Source of the DNA: an uncultured Rhizobiaceae bacterium
Lineage (GTDB): Bacteria; Pseudomonadota; Alphaproteobacteria; Rhizobiales; Rhizobiaceae
DNA: 64,000 bases
NCBI GenBank assembly: GCA_958296345.1
Contig: CATQIJ010000012.1
Span: 119,845 to 183,844, forward strand
Direction: 5' to 3'
Shown here: positions 1 to 10,196 of the stretch, piece after piece
How the letters are laid out: each line of letters starts with the position of its first letter
Position numbering within the stretch: the stretch's first letter is position 1
Position numbers and translations under genes: made by a program
The notes under the pieces: model-generated
What the model was told of the DNA's origin: nothing
The model's database searches: none
What the model saw: only the letters and a program-made list of their open reading frames with translations

Positions 1-90
1 TCGCGCTCCCATAGCACGCGCAGCAATGCCACCACCGCTTGGTGGAGCAGGTGCAGGATCATCAGGAATAGAATCAAAAGGGTTCGACAT
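1..90 (-). CDS. Partial hypothetical protein, N-terminal 30 codons
   Basis: The ATG on the minus strand at 90 opens a frame that runs without a stop off the left edge of the window. The visible residues start MSNPFDSIPDDPAPAPP and continue with a Gly/Ala-rich stretch, so the N-terminus is probably disordered. It is transcribed divergently from the sigma-factor gene at 241, with about 150 bases of AT-rich sequence between them. I do not recognise the family, and only the N-terminus can be seen. Confidence 0.45.
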   Translation of the reverse strand, partial: MSNPFDSIPDDPAPAPPSGGGIAARAMGAR

Positions 91-240
91 TTGTTCTATT
101 TAATACTTTTGGTGGGAAATTACAGTATCTCTTCATCAACATTAGTGATTTTTATTCATATCAAATTATTTTATCTTTTTGCCAAGGATTTGCCTTTGAG
201 GTACGTCATATTGATATAACCGCAAAAAGAGATCTGATCT

Positions 241-783
241 TTGGATGTAAATACTGCAGATAACGACTTGGCTATGCTGGCTGCCAAGGGGGACGGGGAT
301 GCTTTTCGAGCCTTGCTCGAGCGGCATTACGACCGCGTGTTCAGAATCGCGCTTAGGTTCTCTGGCAAGCGAGAAGACGCAGAAGATGTGGCGCACGACG
401 TTTGCATGTCGCTTCCTGCCAAGCTGAAATCATTTCGTGGAGACGCTGGTTTTACGACTTGGCTTTATCGGGTTGTCGTCAACCGTGTGCGTGATGTGCA
501 GCGCAAACAGATAACGAGTGAACGCATTAACAATGATTATGGTGAGGTGGAAGAACTTCGCCGAGGAGAGGCAGCGGAAACTGCTAAAGAAATGGAATGG
601 CTGAATGAAGCGATGAGCCATCTAAGCGATGATTTACGGGAGACTGCTGTGCTGGTGGTGGGTGAGGGGCTTAACCATGCTGAGGCCGGAAAAATTATGG
701 GCATCAAGGAATCTACCGTCTCCTGGCGGATGCATGAATTGAAAAAGCAATTGAAAGTGATTGCGAAGGAAGAAGTGTTATGA
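241..783 (+). CDS. ECF-type RNA polymerase sigma factor
   Basis: An alternative sigma factor of about 180 residues, the normal size for the sigma-70 ECF group. Region 2 lies at about residues 25-90, with the recognisable DVCMSLPAKL and TTWLYRVVVNRVRD stretches. Region 4 lies at about 128-172 and carries the helix-turn-helix GLNHAEAGKIMGIKESTVSW. The start chosen is TTG at 241, because the next ATG (codon 12) would cut into the conserved N-terminus; a purine-rich AAAAAGAGAT lies just upstream. Its stop overlaps the ATG of the next gene (ATGA), so the two are translationally coupled. Inference: the downstream membrane protein controls this sigma factor or is controlled by it. Confidence 0.9.
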   Translation: MDVNTADNDLAMLAAKGDGDAFRALLERHYDRVFRIALRFSGKREDAEDVAHDVCMSLPAKLKSFRGDAGFTTWLYRVVVNRVRDVQRKQITSERINNDYGEVEELRRGEAAETAKEMEWLNEAMSHLSDDLRETAVLVVGEGLNHAEAGKIMGIKESTVSWRMHELKKQLKVIAKEEVL

Positions 784-3032
784 GCAAAGAAATCGATAAA
801 CTCGAAAGCGCTTTCCGCAAACAGAGCGAGGTTTCGCCGCAGCCAAATGCCAAGGCTGATGCCATGAAGCTGGCCATGCAGGCTTTTGAAGAAGAAAAAA
901 TCTCAAGTGCCTCCCAAGGAATTGAGAGCGAGGCACGTCTTATTAGACAAGGTAATGAAAAGAAACCCTTGTTTGATTGGAAAAATAAAATGAAATCGCT
1001 TAATTCGAAATTTGGTTATTCACTGATGGGCGGTGCAAGCCTTGCCGTGCTGGCCTTTGTGATGATTGGCCCGAATATCTCGCAGTTTACAACGCTGGAT
1101 GATCAGCCACAGAAACTTGGCATTGATTTACAAACACAAAATGAGGTGGTGGTTGAACCAACAGTTGATTTGGCTGATGAAGACCAACTGCGCATTCAAC
1201 AAACTCCTGTGCCCGAACCAACTACAGAAGTTGCGTCAGAAATATCAAAAATTCCTGCTGCACGCGCGGAATCTCCCGTTGAAGATGGGGCGGTTGTTGT
1301 TGAACAGGAAGCGAAGGAGTTTGCTGATGATATTGTTGAGAGTGAGCTAACACCAAGTGTAACTGCTAAACAAAAGAGAAAAAAAATGAAGCTTTTAGAG
1401 GCCGATGGGAGTAATCAACCTGCTCCTCAGCCTAAAGAGAACAAGCTGTCTGTAAAAGGCTTAAGCCAACAACTAAGCCGTTTAAACTCACTGTCGCCGT
1501 CTCAAGAAACGCATACTACAATTCCAAATGGAAGAGTGTTTCATGGTGGAAAAGCTTTAGTGCCTCAAGATGGTATTGTTATTCCTGAAACTCAAAATCG
1601 GGATAGATTTGAAGAGGTAGAATCCAACCCAGTTAAATCTGTTTTGGCTGATCCCGTTTCCACTTTCTCTGTTGATGTAGACACAGCTTCTTACGCTTTC
1701 ATGCGCTCATCGCTTAACAATAATCAGATGCCTAATCCTGACAGTGTTCGGATTGAAGAGCTTATCAATTATTTTGATTATAAGTATGAAGTGCCCAAGG
1801 ATAAGTCTGTTCCCTTCAAAGCCAATGTTCACATTATGCCCACACCTTGGAATGAAGGCACGAAGCTTATGTCGATTGGCATTAAAGGATATGAGTTGGG
1901 AGAGCTTGAGAAGCCAGACTCTAATCTTGTATTCTTGATTGATACGTCTGGCTCTATGAACCAGCCAAACAAACTGCCATTGCTTCGCAATTCATTCAAG
2001 CTCTTGCTAAACTCGCTAAAACCAACGGATACAATTTCGATTGTTGCTTACGCAGGGAGTGCGGGTACAGTGTTGGAGCCGACGCAAGTCAAAGATAAAC
2101 GTAAGATCTTATCTGCTCTTGATCGACTTCATGCGGGTGGTTCTACGGCTGGTGGGGCAGGGCTTCGCCAGGCTTATGCCTTGGCTGAGGAAAGCCAAAA
2201 TAGCGATGGCGTGAACCGTGTAATTCTAGCGACTGATGGCGATTTCAATGTCGGTATTCGTGATCCTGAGCAATTGAAACGTTTTGTTGAGAAAAAACGT
2301 AAAACGAGTGTAACGCTCTCTGTGCTTGGGTTTGGTCGTGGTAATTATAATGATGAGTTGATGCAGAAGCTTGCGCAAAACGGTAATGGTAATGCAGCTT
2401 ACATTGATACGCTTTCAGAAGCGCGTAAAGTGCTTGTTGAAGAAGCGGGTTCAACGCTCTTTACGATTGCAAAGGATGTGAAGTTGCAAGTTGAGTTTAA
2501 TCCAGGGCTTGTCAGTGAGTATCGCTTAATCGGTTATGAAACTCGCGCCTTAAAGCGTGAAGACTTTAACAATGATAAAGTAGATGCAGGTGATATTGGA
2601 GCTGGGCATAAAGTGACGGCGCTTTATGAAATTACGCCCGTTGGTGCAAAGTCTCAAAATGTTGACCCACTTCGGTATGCACAAGCTAAGGAAGCTGAAG
2701 TAGTGCCTGTTGTGAATGCTAATCCTAATGAATATGGGTTCATGAAAATTCGCTATAAACTGCCTGATAGTGGCACGAGTACGTTGATCTCTACGCCGAT
2801 TACGCTGGCTGATGAAGTTGATACCGTTGAGGCTATATCTCAAGATGCTCGATTTGCTTCTGCCGTGGCAGGTTTTGGGCAATTGTTGAAGGGTGGTGAA
2901 TATACAGGTGAGTATTCTTATGATGAGATCATCGCACTTGCTCTGTCTGCCAAGGGCGAGGATGAGTTTGGCTATCGTGCAGAATTTATAAATCTGGTGC
3001 GATTAGCTAAATCTGTTGAGGGCGTTCAATAA
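780..3032 (+). CDS. Membrane-anchored VWA domain protein (YfbK-like)
   Basis: A 750-residue protein. Residues 1-80 are charged and cytoplasmic in appearance. One membrane helix follows at about 81-98 (YSLMGGASLAVLAFVMIG). A low-complexity Pro/Glu-rich linker extends to about 260, then a VWA N-terminal region, a von Willebrand factor A domain with the MIDAS motif DTSGS at residues 388-392, and a C-terminal DUF3520-like region. Family members are YfbK-like and usually of unknown role. The gene overlaps the ECF sigma gene by four bases. The short N-terminal cytoplasmic domain followed by one helix is the topology of an anti-sigma factor, but I see no zinc-binding motif, so that role is only an inference. 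Confidence 0.88.
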   Translation: MSKEIDKLESAFRKQSEVSPQPNAKADAMKLAMQAFEEEKISSASQGIESEARLIRQGNEKKPLFDWKNKMKSLNSKFGYSLMGGASLAVLAFVMIGPNISQFTTLDDQPQKLGIDLQTQNEVVVEPTVDLADEDQLRIQQTPVPEPTTEVASEISKIPAARAESPVEDGAVVVEQEAKEFADDIVESELTPSVTAKQKRKKMKLLEADGSNQPAPQPKENKLSVKGLSQQLSRLNSLSPSQETHTTIPNGRVFHGGKALVPQDGIVIPETQNRDRFEEVESNPVKSVLADPVSTFSVDVDTASYAFMRSSLNNNQMPNPDSVRIEELINYFDYKYEVPKDKSVPFKANVHIMPTPWNEGTKLMSIGIKGYELGELEKPDSNLVFLIDTSGSMNQPNKLPLLRNSFKLLLNSLKPTDTISIVAYAGSAGTVLEPTQVKDKRKILSALDRLHAGGSTAGGAGLRQAYALAEESQNSDGVNRVILATDGDFNVGIRDPEQLKRFVEKKRKTSVTLSVLGFGRGNYNDELMQKLAQNGNGNAAYIDTLSEARKVLVEEAGSTLFTIAKDVKLQVEFNPGLVSEYRLIGYETRALKREDFNNDKVDAGDIGAGHKVTALYEITPVGAKSQNVDPLRYAQAKEAEVVPVVNANPNEYGFMKIRYKLPDSGTSTLISTPITLADEVDTVEAISQDARFASAVAGFGQLLKGGEYTGEYSYDEIIALALSAKGEDEFGYRAEFINLVRLAKSVEGVQ

Positions 3033-3037
3033 ATAAA

Positions 3038-3063
3038 AGCCACCGCAGTTTCTTGCGGTGGCT
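3038..3063. terminator. Bidirectional intrinsic terminator between convergent genes
   Basis: A perfect 10-bp inverted repeat (AGCCACCGCA / TGCGGTGGCT) with a 6-base loop lies between the VWA gene and the convergent DM13 gene. Read on the minus strand the stem is followed by TTTTATTTATT, so it best terminates the DM13 transcript; on the plus strand the T-tract is weak. Confidence 0.8.
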
Positions 3064-3087
3064 TAGTAATTCTAAGGGAGTTTAGAG

Positions 3088-3468
3088 TTATTTGATTTTT
3101 GCATAGCCTAGTGGCACAGAAAATTTTCGACACCAAACGATGACCGTATCAAAGTCAGCTTCATTCATACTTGATGGAATAGAATAAGTTTGTGCGCCTG
3201 TATCTTTTTTCAGGGGCGTAAAGTCGTTTTTTGAGCCTTTTTTGAACTTGCCGCCATTGCCAAGTGCTATGCGTGGGTCTGGGGCGCCGTCAAACCAAAA
3301 ATCACTGCCAAGAATGATTTTTCTGTCTTTTACAGTTACAGAACCCTTTGTTACGTGATTGCTTTGGCCTTTAAATTTGCCAGAGCGTCCTGCAGCAAAT
3401 GCTGGAAACGAAAGAGCAGATGTTAGTGCCAAAGCGGCGGTTGAAGTGATAAAAACACGACGGTTCAT
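3088..3468 (-). CDS. Secreted DM13 domain protein
   Basis: A 126-residue exported protein. The N-terminus MNRRVFITSTAALALTSA is a signal peptide with a twin arginine, ending near AFAAG. The rest matches the DM13 fold: G-x-V near residues 42-44, the FDGAPDPR segment at about 60, the YSIP segment, and the C-terminal VIVWCRKFSVPLGYAKI with its single conserved Cys. DM13 domains are proposed redox or electron-transfer modules, often with cytochrome or DOMON partners; none is adjacent here. It is transcribed alone, with its terminator just downstream at 3038-3063. Confidence 0.82.
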   Translation of the reverse strand: MNRRVFITSTAALALTSALSFPAFAAGRSGKFKGQSNHVTKGSVTVKDRKIILGSDFWFDGAPDPRIALGNGGKFKKGSKNDFTPLKKDTGAQTYSIPSSMNEADFDTVIVWCRKFSVPLGYAKIK

Positions 3469-3582
3469 TTGGAAAGTCTCCTAATTAAATTACAAAATAC
3501 TTATCAGAAATTTTTGCTTCATATGCAAATAACAAGCTCTAACACTCATTCACAAAACAATGATACATTGTTCAGGGTAGGT

Positions 3583-4854
3583 TCAGCTTTGTTTGCGATC
3601 TTCCCAAGCTTTTCTAGCGCGTTTTAGCATTAGCCAGACGCTCAGGAATACAAATGGAACTGAGATGGCCGTTAAAAGTGTTGCTGAAAACGGCATCCAT
3701 GGTTGTTTTGCTAGCGCCTTGAGTAAGTATGAAACTAGCCCAACGGCATAATAGGTAATTGCAACAATCGAAAGGCCTTCAACTGTTTCTGAAATTTTGA
3801 GTTGTTGGTCGTGACGCTTGTCCATAGATTGTAATAGCGCCTGATTACCTTTGTTGAGGTTTAATTCAATTCTGGTACGTAATAAGACAATCGCACGCGA
3901 AAGATCACCTGTTAGGATTTCTTGTCTTTTCGCTGTGCTTTCAATTGTTGCGATGGCTGGTTCAACCCTGGAGCGTAAAAAACCACTCATGGTTTGAATG
4001 TCGCCAAGGACCTCTTCTTCCATTGAATCAGTTCGGTTCTGAAAAAGAGTAAAATATGCACGGCTGGCTGCAAACCTATAACGTGTTTTATTTAGCAAAA
4101 TATTGCTACGTTCTGACAAATCTGAGAGTTGTTGAAAAAGCTTTTCGTCTTCTGTTTGGGTTGAGTTTGCTGATTGCCCTAATAAGAGCGTGAGATCTTC
4201 TAGTTCTTGCTCACATTCTGTGAGCTCTATTCCAACTTTTCTTGCAATGGGTAATCCAACCAAACTCATCGTGCGATAAGTTTCCATCTCGATTAAGCGT
4301 TGGATGCGACGCCCGAGCTCGTCTCTTGTTTGGTCTTTGCAATAAATGCCAAAATTTATTATCCCATTTTTATCTGGGGTGAAAGTAGACCTAACGTCGA
4401 TACCATCACGCATTTTGCCACCATAAATACGTTGCTCAATCGGCAGGATTTTTAACATCTCTCGAGCTGAATTTACTAAATTTAATTTGAAGAGAACATA
4501 GATTTCTGTTTCCTTAATAGGGAAATTACGGTCAACTATTGTTATTAACTCATCATGGTTTTTCTTTGCTCCAAGTTCTTGAAAAAACGTGCATGATAAA
4601 AACTCCGTATGCTTTTCTAGTTTTACATGAATGTCATTTAATTTTCCTGTCCTGTGACGTGGGCCAGTTTCAATTTTGTCATTGTCAAGGACTTCAAAAA
4701 AGCGATCTGCTATTTCATCGGAACATTTTAAGGCTACATGGATTATTTGCGCAGGTCCCGTTATCGCATGAGATGGACGTGCGTGAGTCTCCGCAATTAG
4801 CTGAGAGTGTGTAGCGTGAAATTTCAAATTTAGTTGGGTGTTATTTGTAGGCAT
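3583..4854 (-). CDS. DUF3422 family membrane-anchored protein
   Basis: A 423-residue protein. The family signature is at the N-terminus (LIAETHARPS, about residues 18-27), followed by long predicted alpha-helical regions. Two C-terminal hydrophobic helices (about 365-387 and 393-413) end in a basic tail, so the bulk of the protein is probably cytoplasmic. Function is not known for the family, which is widespread in alphaproteobacteria. Length is typical. It stands alone, upstream of an AT-rich 253-base intergenic region (4855-5107) that must hold promoters for this gene and for the plus-strand gene at 5108; I cannot pick out specific boxes with confidence. Confidence 0.8.
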   Translation of the reverse strand: MPTNNTQLNLKFHATHSQLIAETHARPSHAITGPAQIIHVALKCSDEIADRFFEVLDNDKIETGPRHRTGKLNDIHVKLEKHTEFLSCTFFQELGAKKNHDELITIVDRNFPIKETEIYVLFKLNLVNSAREMLKILPIEQRIYGGKMRDGIDVRSTFTPDKNGIINFGIYCKDQTRDELGRRIQRLIEMETYRTMSLVGLPIARKVGIELTECEQELEDLTLLLGQSANSTQTEDEKLFQQLSDLSERSNILLNKTRYRFAASRAYFTLFQNRTDSMEEEVLGDIQTMSGFLRSRVEPAIATIESTAKRQEILTGDLSRAIVLLRTRIELNLNKGNQALLQSMDKRHDQQLKISETVEGLSIVAITYYAVGLVSYLLKALAKQPWMPFSATLLTAISVPFVFLSVWLMLKRARKAWEDRKQS

Positions 4855-5107
4855 GATTGCTTTGATTTTAGCTATAATAATGATTCTAAATGTAGAGTAA
4901 TTTTATATCACTTCACAGATGTATGTTGTCATGAATGTAAATTGCGTCACACAAACGTAACTGATCATTATAAATAAGATTATCACATTTACGTTTGTCC
5001 TTTGTAAATGAGCTTTACTAAATTGCCGTATTATAGCTAAATCTTGACGAACAATTATTCACGTAGATTAAGTTTGCCTGAGGCGTTCAAATATTAAAGG
5101 TTTTGCT

Positions 5108-5587
5108 GTGTTTTATATCAATCGTATTTTCTTCTTATTATTCTTTGTTTTGATATCTGCATCAGGCTTAAGGGCAGAAGATCGTCATGCTGGATATTAT
5201 TATCCCAAACCTCTGTCTGAAGAAACATATCAAGCGCCTCTGCCTGTATTCCAGGGGGGCAGTAGATTGTCACGCGTTGGGTTTGTTACGGGGGTAGATC
5301 AAGAACAAAAAAAGAAACCTTACCCACCTATCTATCATATGTTTGCTAAAGGCAGTGACGCGGAGAAACTCATAATCATTTCTACAGAAGAGGGACGCTA
5401 TAATAAGCTTTACCGATTGCGTGGCCTTTTAGCTTCTATTACGGCTGATGCTCGTACTTCGCCAGTCTTTGCAAAGATTGGCCATGTCGAGCAACTCAAT
5501 TTTTTCGACCTGATTAAGATTATTGGTTTTCAAGAACTGACGATTACAAATGGCAATGATGTTTCTCACCGAGTGATAATCGAGTAG
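5108..5587 (+). CDS. Conserved small secreted protein of rhizobial type
   Basis: A 159-residue protein with a clear Sec signal peptide (about residues 1-23, cleavage after GLRA). The mature part begins EDRHAGYYYPKP. Similar rhizobial proteins with this opening and the FFDLIKIIGFQELTI segment near the C-terminus are sometimes labelled molybdopterin-guanine dinucleotide biosynthesis protein A, but I see no MobA nucleotide-binding motif and would not transfer that name. Start: GTG at 5108 with AAAGG 8 bases upstream. Function unknown; probably periplasmic. Confidence 0.72.
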   Translation: MFYINRIFFLLFFVLISASGLRAEDRHAGYYYPKPLSEETYQAPLPVFQGGSRLSRVGFVTGVDQEQKKKPYPPIYHMFAKGSDAEKLIIISTEEGRYNKLYRLRGLLASITADARTSPVFAKIGHVEQLNFFDLIKIIGFQELTITNGNDVSHRVIIE

Positions 5588-5594
5588 GTCTCAA

Positions 5595-8404
5595 CTAAGT
5601 TGGAGAATTAGTTTTATTGGCGGCTTTGGTTAGTAACCTTTGATAAAATCTGCCAACAATTATCAGACTTAATCCAAGCCCGATGAAGGAGATAGCTCGT
5701 AAGAATCCTTCAAGCTCAGACATATCTAGCAAGAATACTTTGAGGATTGTGAGCATGATTAAAATGCCTGAAGCTGCTCGTATTACAATGGAATTATAAC
5801 GAAGACCAACGGTCAATATTAGAGCACCTAAGCCAAGCCATAGGGGTGAATACATCCAAAACTTAAGGTCGGAGGTTGCTTTCCAACTGGCAAGCGTTTC
5901 GCCTTGAAAAGATTTTCTTAACATTAGGCTTGTGTAAGTAAACAGTAGGGCGCCTGAAAGAGCTGCGTACATGAGTGTGTACCAGCGAGGGGCATTGCCT
6001 CGGGAGTAAAGTGCAATCGCTGCTGAGGTCAAACCAGTTAGCAAATAACCAGGCAGAAGCAGGTTGAAAATTAACCCAGTGCCGACACTCTCACCATCAA
6101 AGAACGGGTTGAAGTCTGCAAGAAGACCAAAGCAAATTATTGCAACACTCATTGCAGACGCGAATAATGAAGCGAAGGTAAACACACTTTGCCCAGTTGC
6201 TTTTGCGACCCTGCGTAGTCCTATGGCAAGGAATAGTGCGGCAAGAGCATGACCAGACGTTTCAGCTAGTGATTGCTTTGCGTTGGCAAGATCGCCATTG
6301 TTTACAATGTGTACCACTTCTACTGCGATGAATAAGCCAAGGACTACTAGACCAATTGCGGTGAGGGCATTTGCTGGAATTTTAATTTCACCTTGTTGAG
6401 TGAAGCGCATCAGTTCACCAGCAAAAATTAGGCATAGGGATGGGGTCGCTAATAGCAGGATTAACCCGTTAAAAATTAAGGTTGAGGATACGCTTGGGTA
6501 TTCAAACGGCATGTTAAACCAAAGCGTGATTCCAGCTAAAATGCCGGATGCGAGTGCTAACCAAGGAATAGTGAATAATGGGCGTGTGATATAGATGCCT
6601 GTGATGCCAAGTGCTGTTAAGCTGAAAGCTAGTGGTAGCCAACCTAGTTCAAGCGCAATCGCAAGGGAAAGAGAAAGGCATGAAACAGCTCCAACGGCAT
6701 AAGCTGCAGGACTAGGTGCTTCTACGTCTTGGTTCGTTCGTTTGGTAAAGGCCTCGGTCAATAATACCAACAGTAGGGCAATGCCCATGCCAATCGCTCC
6801 AATTAGCGGGCGTGTCTCAAACGGCGCTATTCTTAGGTATGTAAACAACAATCCGAAAAACGCGATGGCTGATGCCGCTGCAGCAAGCCATCCAGCTTGG
6901 CGTTTCGCATCTGGAGCGCTTCGCCAACTGCCCCAAATAGCTAGGAGTGCAGGTGGTAACCCAAGCATAAATGCAGTTCTTAAAAATCCATAAGTATCAA
7001 TAGGGACGATGCCACGTAAAAAGTCATCTGTTGTATTTACACTTGGTAGGTAGTCAAAGTTTAGTTTTGTTATGAGTATTGTAACTAGTGTCATAACGCT
7101 CGCATGAATGGCCGTTGTTGATAGGGACGCTGCCATGCAGGCTCCGCCCATAATGATTAGAGCAGTGAGAAGGCTAGTTGTTGGTTTGCTATAAGCTGAA
7201 TTACAAAACCGATGGTCAATAATGCAAAAGAAAAATTGCTGACCCAATTCGGTGAAACATCAATAATCTCTCGCTTTTGAAACTCGCGATATCCGTAACT
7301 TATGACAAAAATTGCAGTAATGGAAATGACCATCATTGCGCCTGCTAATCCGACTGAGGGGCCTGGGGTTATTGCTGCAATAATAATCCAAAGAGTAGAA
7401 AAGATACTTGCGGCTACTGCTAACCATGTCCATTTACGCAGGCTTGCCATTGCCATAACTACTGCCGTGACTGCGATAACATGCAGAGCGAGTGCGATTG
7501 GGTTTGGTGTTTGGCTGTCAACCAAAAGAGGCGCAACGTAGGCGCCAAGAACACCAATGGCTGCAAGTTTTGGTCCGTGAATAGAAGAGAGCAACATAGT
7601 TGCTATTCCGATTAACGTAAGACCAACGAATGCTGTGCCTTGCCCAACAAAGCCATATAATGCATGTGCAGCATAAAGGGTGGTGAATGCGCCAATTGCG
7701 CCTGCTCCTGTTAAAATACCGGGTACGTCTGCTTTTGCGTAAATGGGTAAATCAAAATCTTCATCACTACGACGTAACCACTCACCTGCTCCAAAGAGCA
7801 GTCCCGAGAATAGAAAGCCGAGAATTATACGAGGGCCAAGGCCGAGCAAGCCAGCCTCAATTGTATATTGAACAAGAAATATAAGGCCAAGCGCTAGAGC
7901 AAAGCCGCCTAGCAAAACGCTCCACTGTCCACCAATCAAGCTTTCGAAATCTAACTTAGCAGTTTTTGGATTATAAGTATCTGTGCTTTGTGCTGCTGCG
8001 AATGTCTCTTGCTCTGACATTTCTTCGTTTGCAGCTATCTCGAGTTCATTTTCTTTATCTTCTGCCGACTCGAGCTTTGATGCTTCATCTGTTGCTTTTT
8101 CTAAGACAGGCTCTTCATCTGGTATTTCTTCTGTAATGGGTTCTGAAACTTTATCATCAACAGATTTTTCAGGCATGGAAGAAGGTAGCGGGATCTCTCC
8201 GCCACTATATAAATGACCTTCAATGGCTTCCAGGCGAGTTAACGTTTCTTCATATAAATTTGCGTGGCGTAAGGCAACTTTTGCGGTGTTTTTAAAACGG
8301 TCCTCCATTCGCTTTAAACGGTTATTGGCGTTTAACACCATAACGAAGCTAATGAGGGGAAGTGCGATGAAAAACAGCGCAGCTATGATTAGCAAACCTT
8401 CCAT
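5595..8404 (-). pseudogene. DUF2339 multi-spanning membrane protein, frameshifted
   Basis: Two minus-strand frames together give a DUF2339 protein of about 935 residues, the usual family size. The first part (8404 down to about 7196) has an N-terminal helix, a coiled-coil MEDRFKN region, a Glu-rich linker and then membrane helices starting LESLIGGQWSVLLGGFALALG. The second part (about 7196 to 5595) continues with more than 15 hydrophobic helices. The join is at about 7196, where restoring one G to a GG pair gives VIQAYSKPTTSLL in one frame. The family is a very hydrophobic predicted membrane protein of unknown role. A one-base loss in an otherwise clean frame suggests a sequencing error or a very recent mutation. 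Confidence 0.82.
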
Positions 8405-8515
8405 TAAATATCCTAAAGCTCAATTGAATAATGAAAGCTTAGTTTTACAGACAGGCAAGTAAAGTCAATGATTCGAATATTTATAGTGTTGATAAACCAT
8501 GGCTGTTAAATTTAG

Positions 8516-10033
8516 TTATTCACCACGTGGGAAGCGGTTTTGTTCTTCTAAAATATTTAAGTCCATATGGTTTCTCATATAACGTTCTGAAGCTTTTTGT
8601 AGAGGTTGGAAATCCCAAGGGAAGTAGTTGCCATTGCGCAATGCTTCGTAAACTACCCACCGTGCAGCTTGGCTGCTTCTTACTTCACTATCAAATTTAT
8701 CCAAGTTCCAGCGTTCATCTGCAAGTTTGGAGAGTCTATTGAATGCTTCTGCATGAGCGGGATCAGTTGCTAGATTAATTAACTCGTGTGGGTCGTTCTC
8801 AAGATCAAAAAGTTGGGGGGCATCTAACTTGCATTTTGTATATTTGTAATTGCCATCAGCTAGGCATACCAACGGTGAATAAGAACCTTCGGCTGCATAT
8901 TCTATTGGCACTGGTGTCGAGCGTTTTTTGCCGTGAGATATTGGCGTAATATCTTCGCCATCTGTCCATGGCATTATAGAACTCATATCAACACCGGCAA
9001 GCGCGCATAAAGTTGGATTAATATCGAGATTTGAAACGGGTTCTGTAATTAAACAAGCTTTTATTTGTGGGGCGCAAATCATAAGTGGTGTTCTGGCTGA
9101 ACCTTCAAAAAAGCTCATCTTAAACCACAGGCCTTTTTCACCAATCATATCACCATGATCTGAACAGAAAATGATGATTGTATCTTCATCCATGCGCCCG
9201 CCTTCAAGGGCTTCCATAATCTCACCGATTTTATCATCGATGTAAGAAATATTGGCAAAATATGCGCGGCGAGATTTTTTAATGTCTTCTTTTGTAATAT
9301 TAAAATTCTTATAGTCATTTGCTAGGAATAGACGTTTTGAATGTTCGTCTTGTTCTTCAAATGGTATTTCAGAAACCTCTGGCTCAAGATGGGTGCAGTC
9401 TTCGTATAAGTCCCAATATTTTTTACGTGCAACATATGGGTCGTGCGGATGGGTAAAGCTGACTGTTAAGGACCAAGGGCGATCATCAATACGGCGCGAA
9501 AGGTTGCGTATCTTTTGACATGCGTTGAAGGCAACTTCATCATCGTATTCTAATTGATTGGTGATTTCCGCAACACCTGCACCCGTGACTGAACCGAGAT
9601 TATGATACCACCATTCACTACGCTCACCTGGCTTGCGGTAGTCGGGTGTCCAACCAAAATCAGGTGGGTAAACATCTGTCGTTAAGCGTTCTTCAAAGCC
9701 GTGTAGCTGGTCTGCGCCGACAAAGTGCATTTTGCCAGAAAGACATGTGTAGTAACCAGCGTTGCGAAGGTGATGTGCGTAAGTGGGAACGCTTGAGGGA
9801 AACTCTGCGGCATTATCATAAACGCCAGTGCGTGATGGCAATTGACCAGACATAAATGAGGCACGAGCGGGAGCGCAAAGCGGGCTGGACGTGTAGTTTT
9901 TAGAAAAGCGTGCGGATTTTGCAGCTAGCTTGTCTAGGTTTGGTGTGTGCAGCCATTGCGCAGGGCCATCAGGGAAAAGTGTTCCGTTTAATTGATCTAC
10001 CATGAAAATGAGAATGTTTGGCTTTTTAGACAT
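8516..10033 (-). CDS. betC: Choline-sulfatase
   Basis: Sulfatase of 505 residues that hydrolyses choline-O-sulfate to choline and sulfate, feeding choline to glycine betaine synthesis or catabolism. Visible motifs: metal-ligand Asp in NILIFMVDQ (D13), the formylglycine signature SSPLCAPARASF with Cys53 as the residue converted to formylglycine, GKMHFVG, and IIIFCSDHGDMIGEKGLWFKM. The region LPSRTGVYDNAAEF is characteristic of BetC among sulfatases. Length fits the family. No betA, betB or betI is next to it. The divergent nitroreductase/MarR pair begins about 150 bases upstream, so the promoter region is shared. Confidence 0.9.
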   Translation of the reverse strand: MSKKPNILIFMVDQLNGTLFPDGPAQWLHTPNLDKLAAKSARFSKNYTSSPLCAPARASFMSGQLPSRTGVYDNAAEFPSSVPTYAHHLRNAGYYTCLSGKMHFVGADQLHGFEERLTTDVYPPDFGWTPDYRKPGERSEWWYHNLGSVTGAGVAEITNQLEYDDEVAFNACQKIRNLSRRIDDRPWSLTVSFTHPHDPYVARKKYWDLYEDCTHLEPEVSEIPFEEQDEHSKRLFLANDYKNFNITKEDIKKSRRAYFANISYIDDKIGEIMEALEGGRMDEDTIIIFCSDHGDMIGEKGLWFKMSFFEGSARTPLMICAPQIKACLITEPVSNLDINPTLCALAGVDMSSIMPWTDGEDITPISHGKKRSTPVPIEYAAEGSYSPLVCLADGNYKYTKCKLDAPQLFDLENDPHELINLATDPAHAEAFNRLSKLADERWNLDKFDSEVRSSQAARWVVYEALRNGNYFPWDFQPLQKASERYMRNHMDLNILEEQNRFPRGE

Positions 10034-10077
10034 GGTAGAATCCTTCTTATGTTACTTGCCTTGTGTATCACACTTAA

Positions 10078-10183
10078 TAGTTAAACTAGCTTTCTTGGCA
10101 ACGCCAGCGATTGCCGCACGGAATTTATTTTAAGTACTTGTATTTAGTTTAGTATTAAACTATATTGATTTAAAGTTAAACTA
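10078..10183. promoter_or_regulatory. Repeated AGTT/AACT palindromes, candidate MarR operators
   Basis: In the divergent betC/nitroreductase region there are three related inverted repeats: TAGTTAAACTA (10078-10088), TAGTTT-N6-AAACTA (10145-10162) and AGTTAAACT (10174-10182). The last sits directly before the ribosome binding site of the nitroreductase gene. MarR proteins bind such AT-rich palindromes, and a MarR gene is the second gene of the plus-strand pair, so autoregulation is likely. The first site lies close to betC, leaving open a link to that gene. Confidence 0.5.
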
Positions 10184-10196
10184 AATGGAGTTTATG

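Noticed and set aside
2550..2882. A 110-codon minus-strand frame inside the VWA gene
   Set aside because: Shadow of a real gene; composition and lack of recognisable motifs do not support coding.
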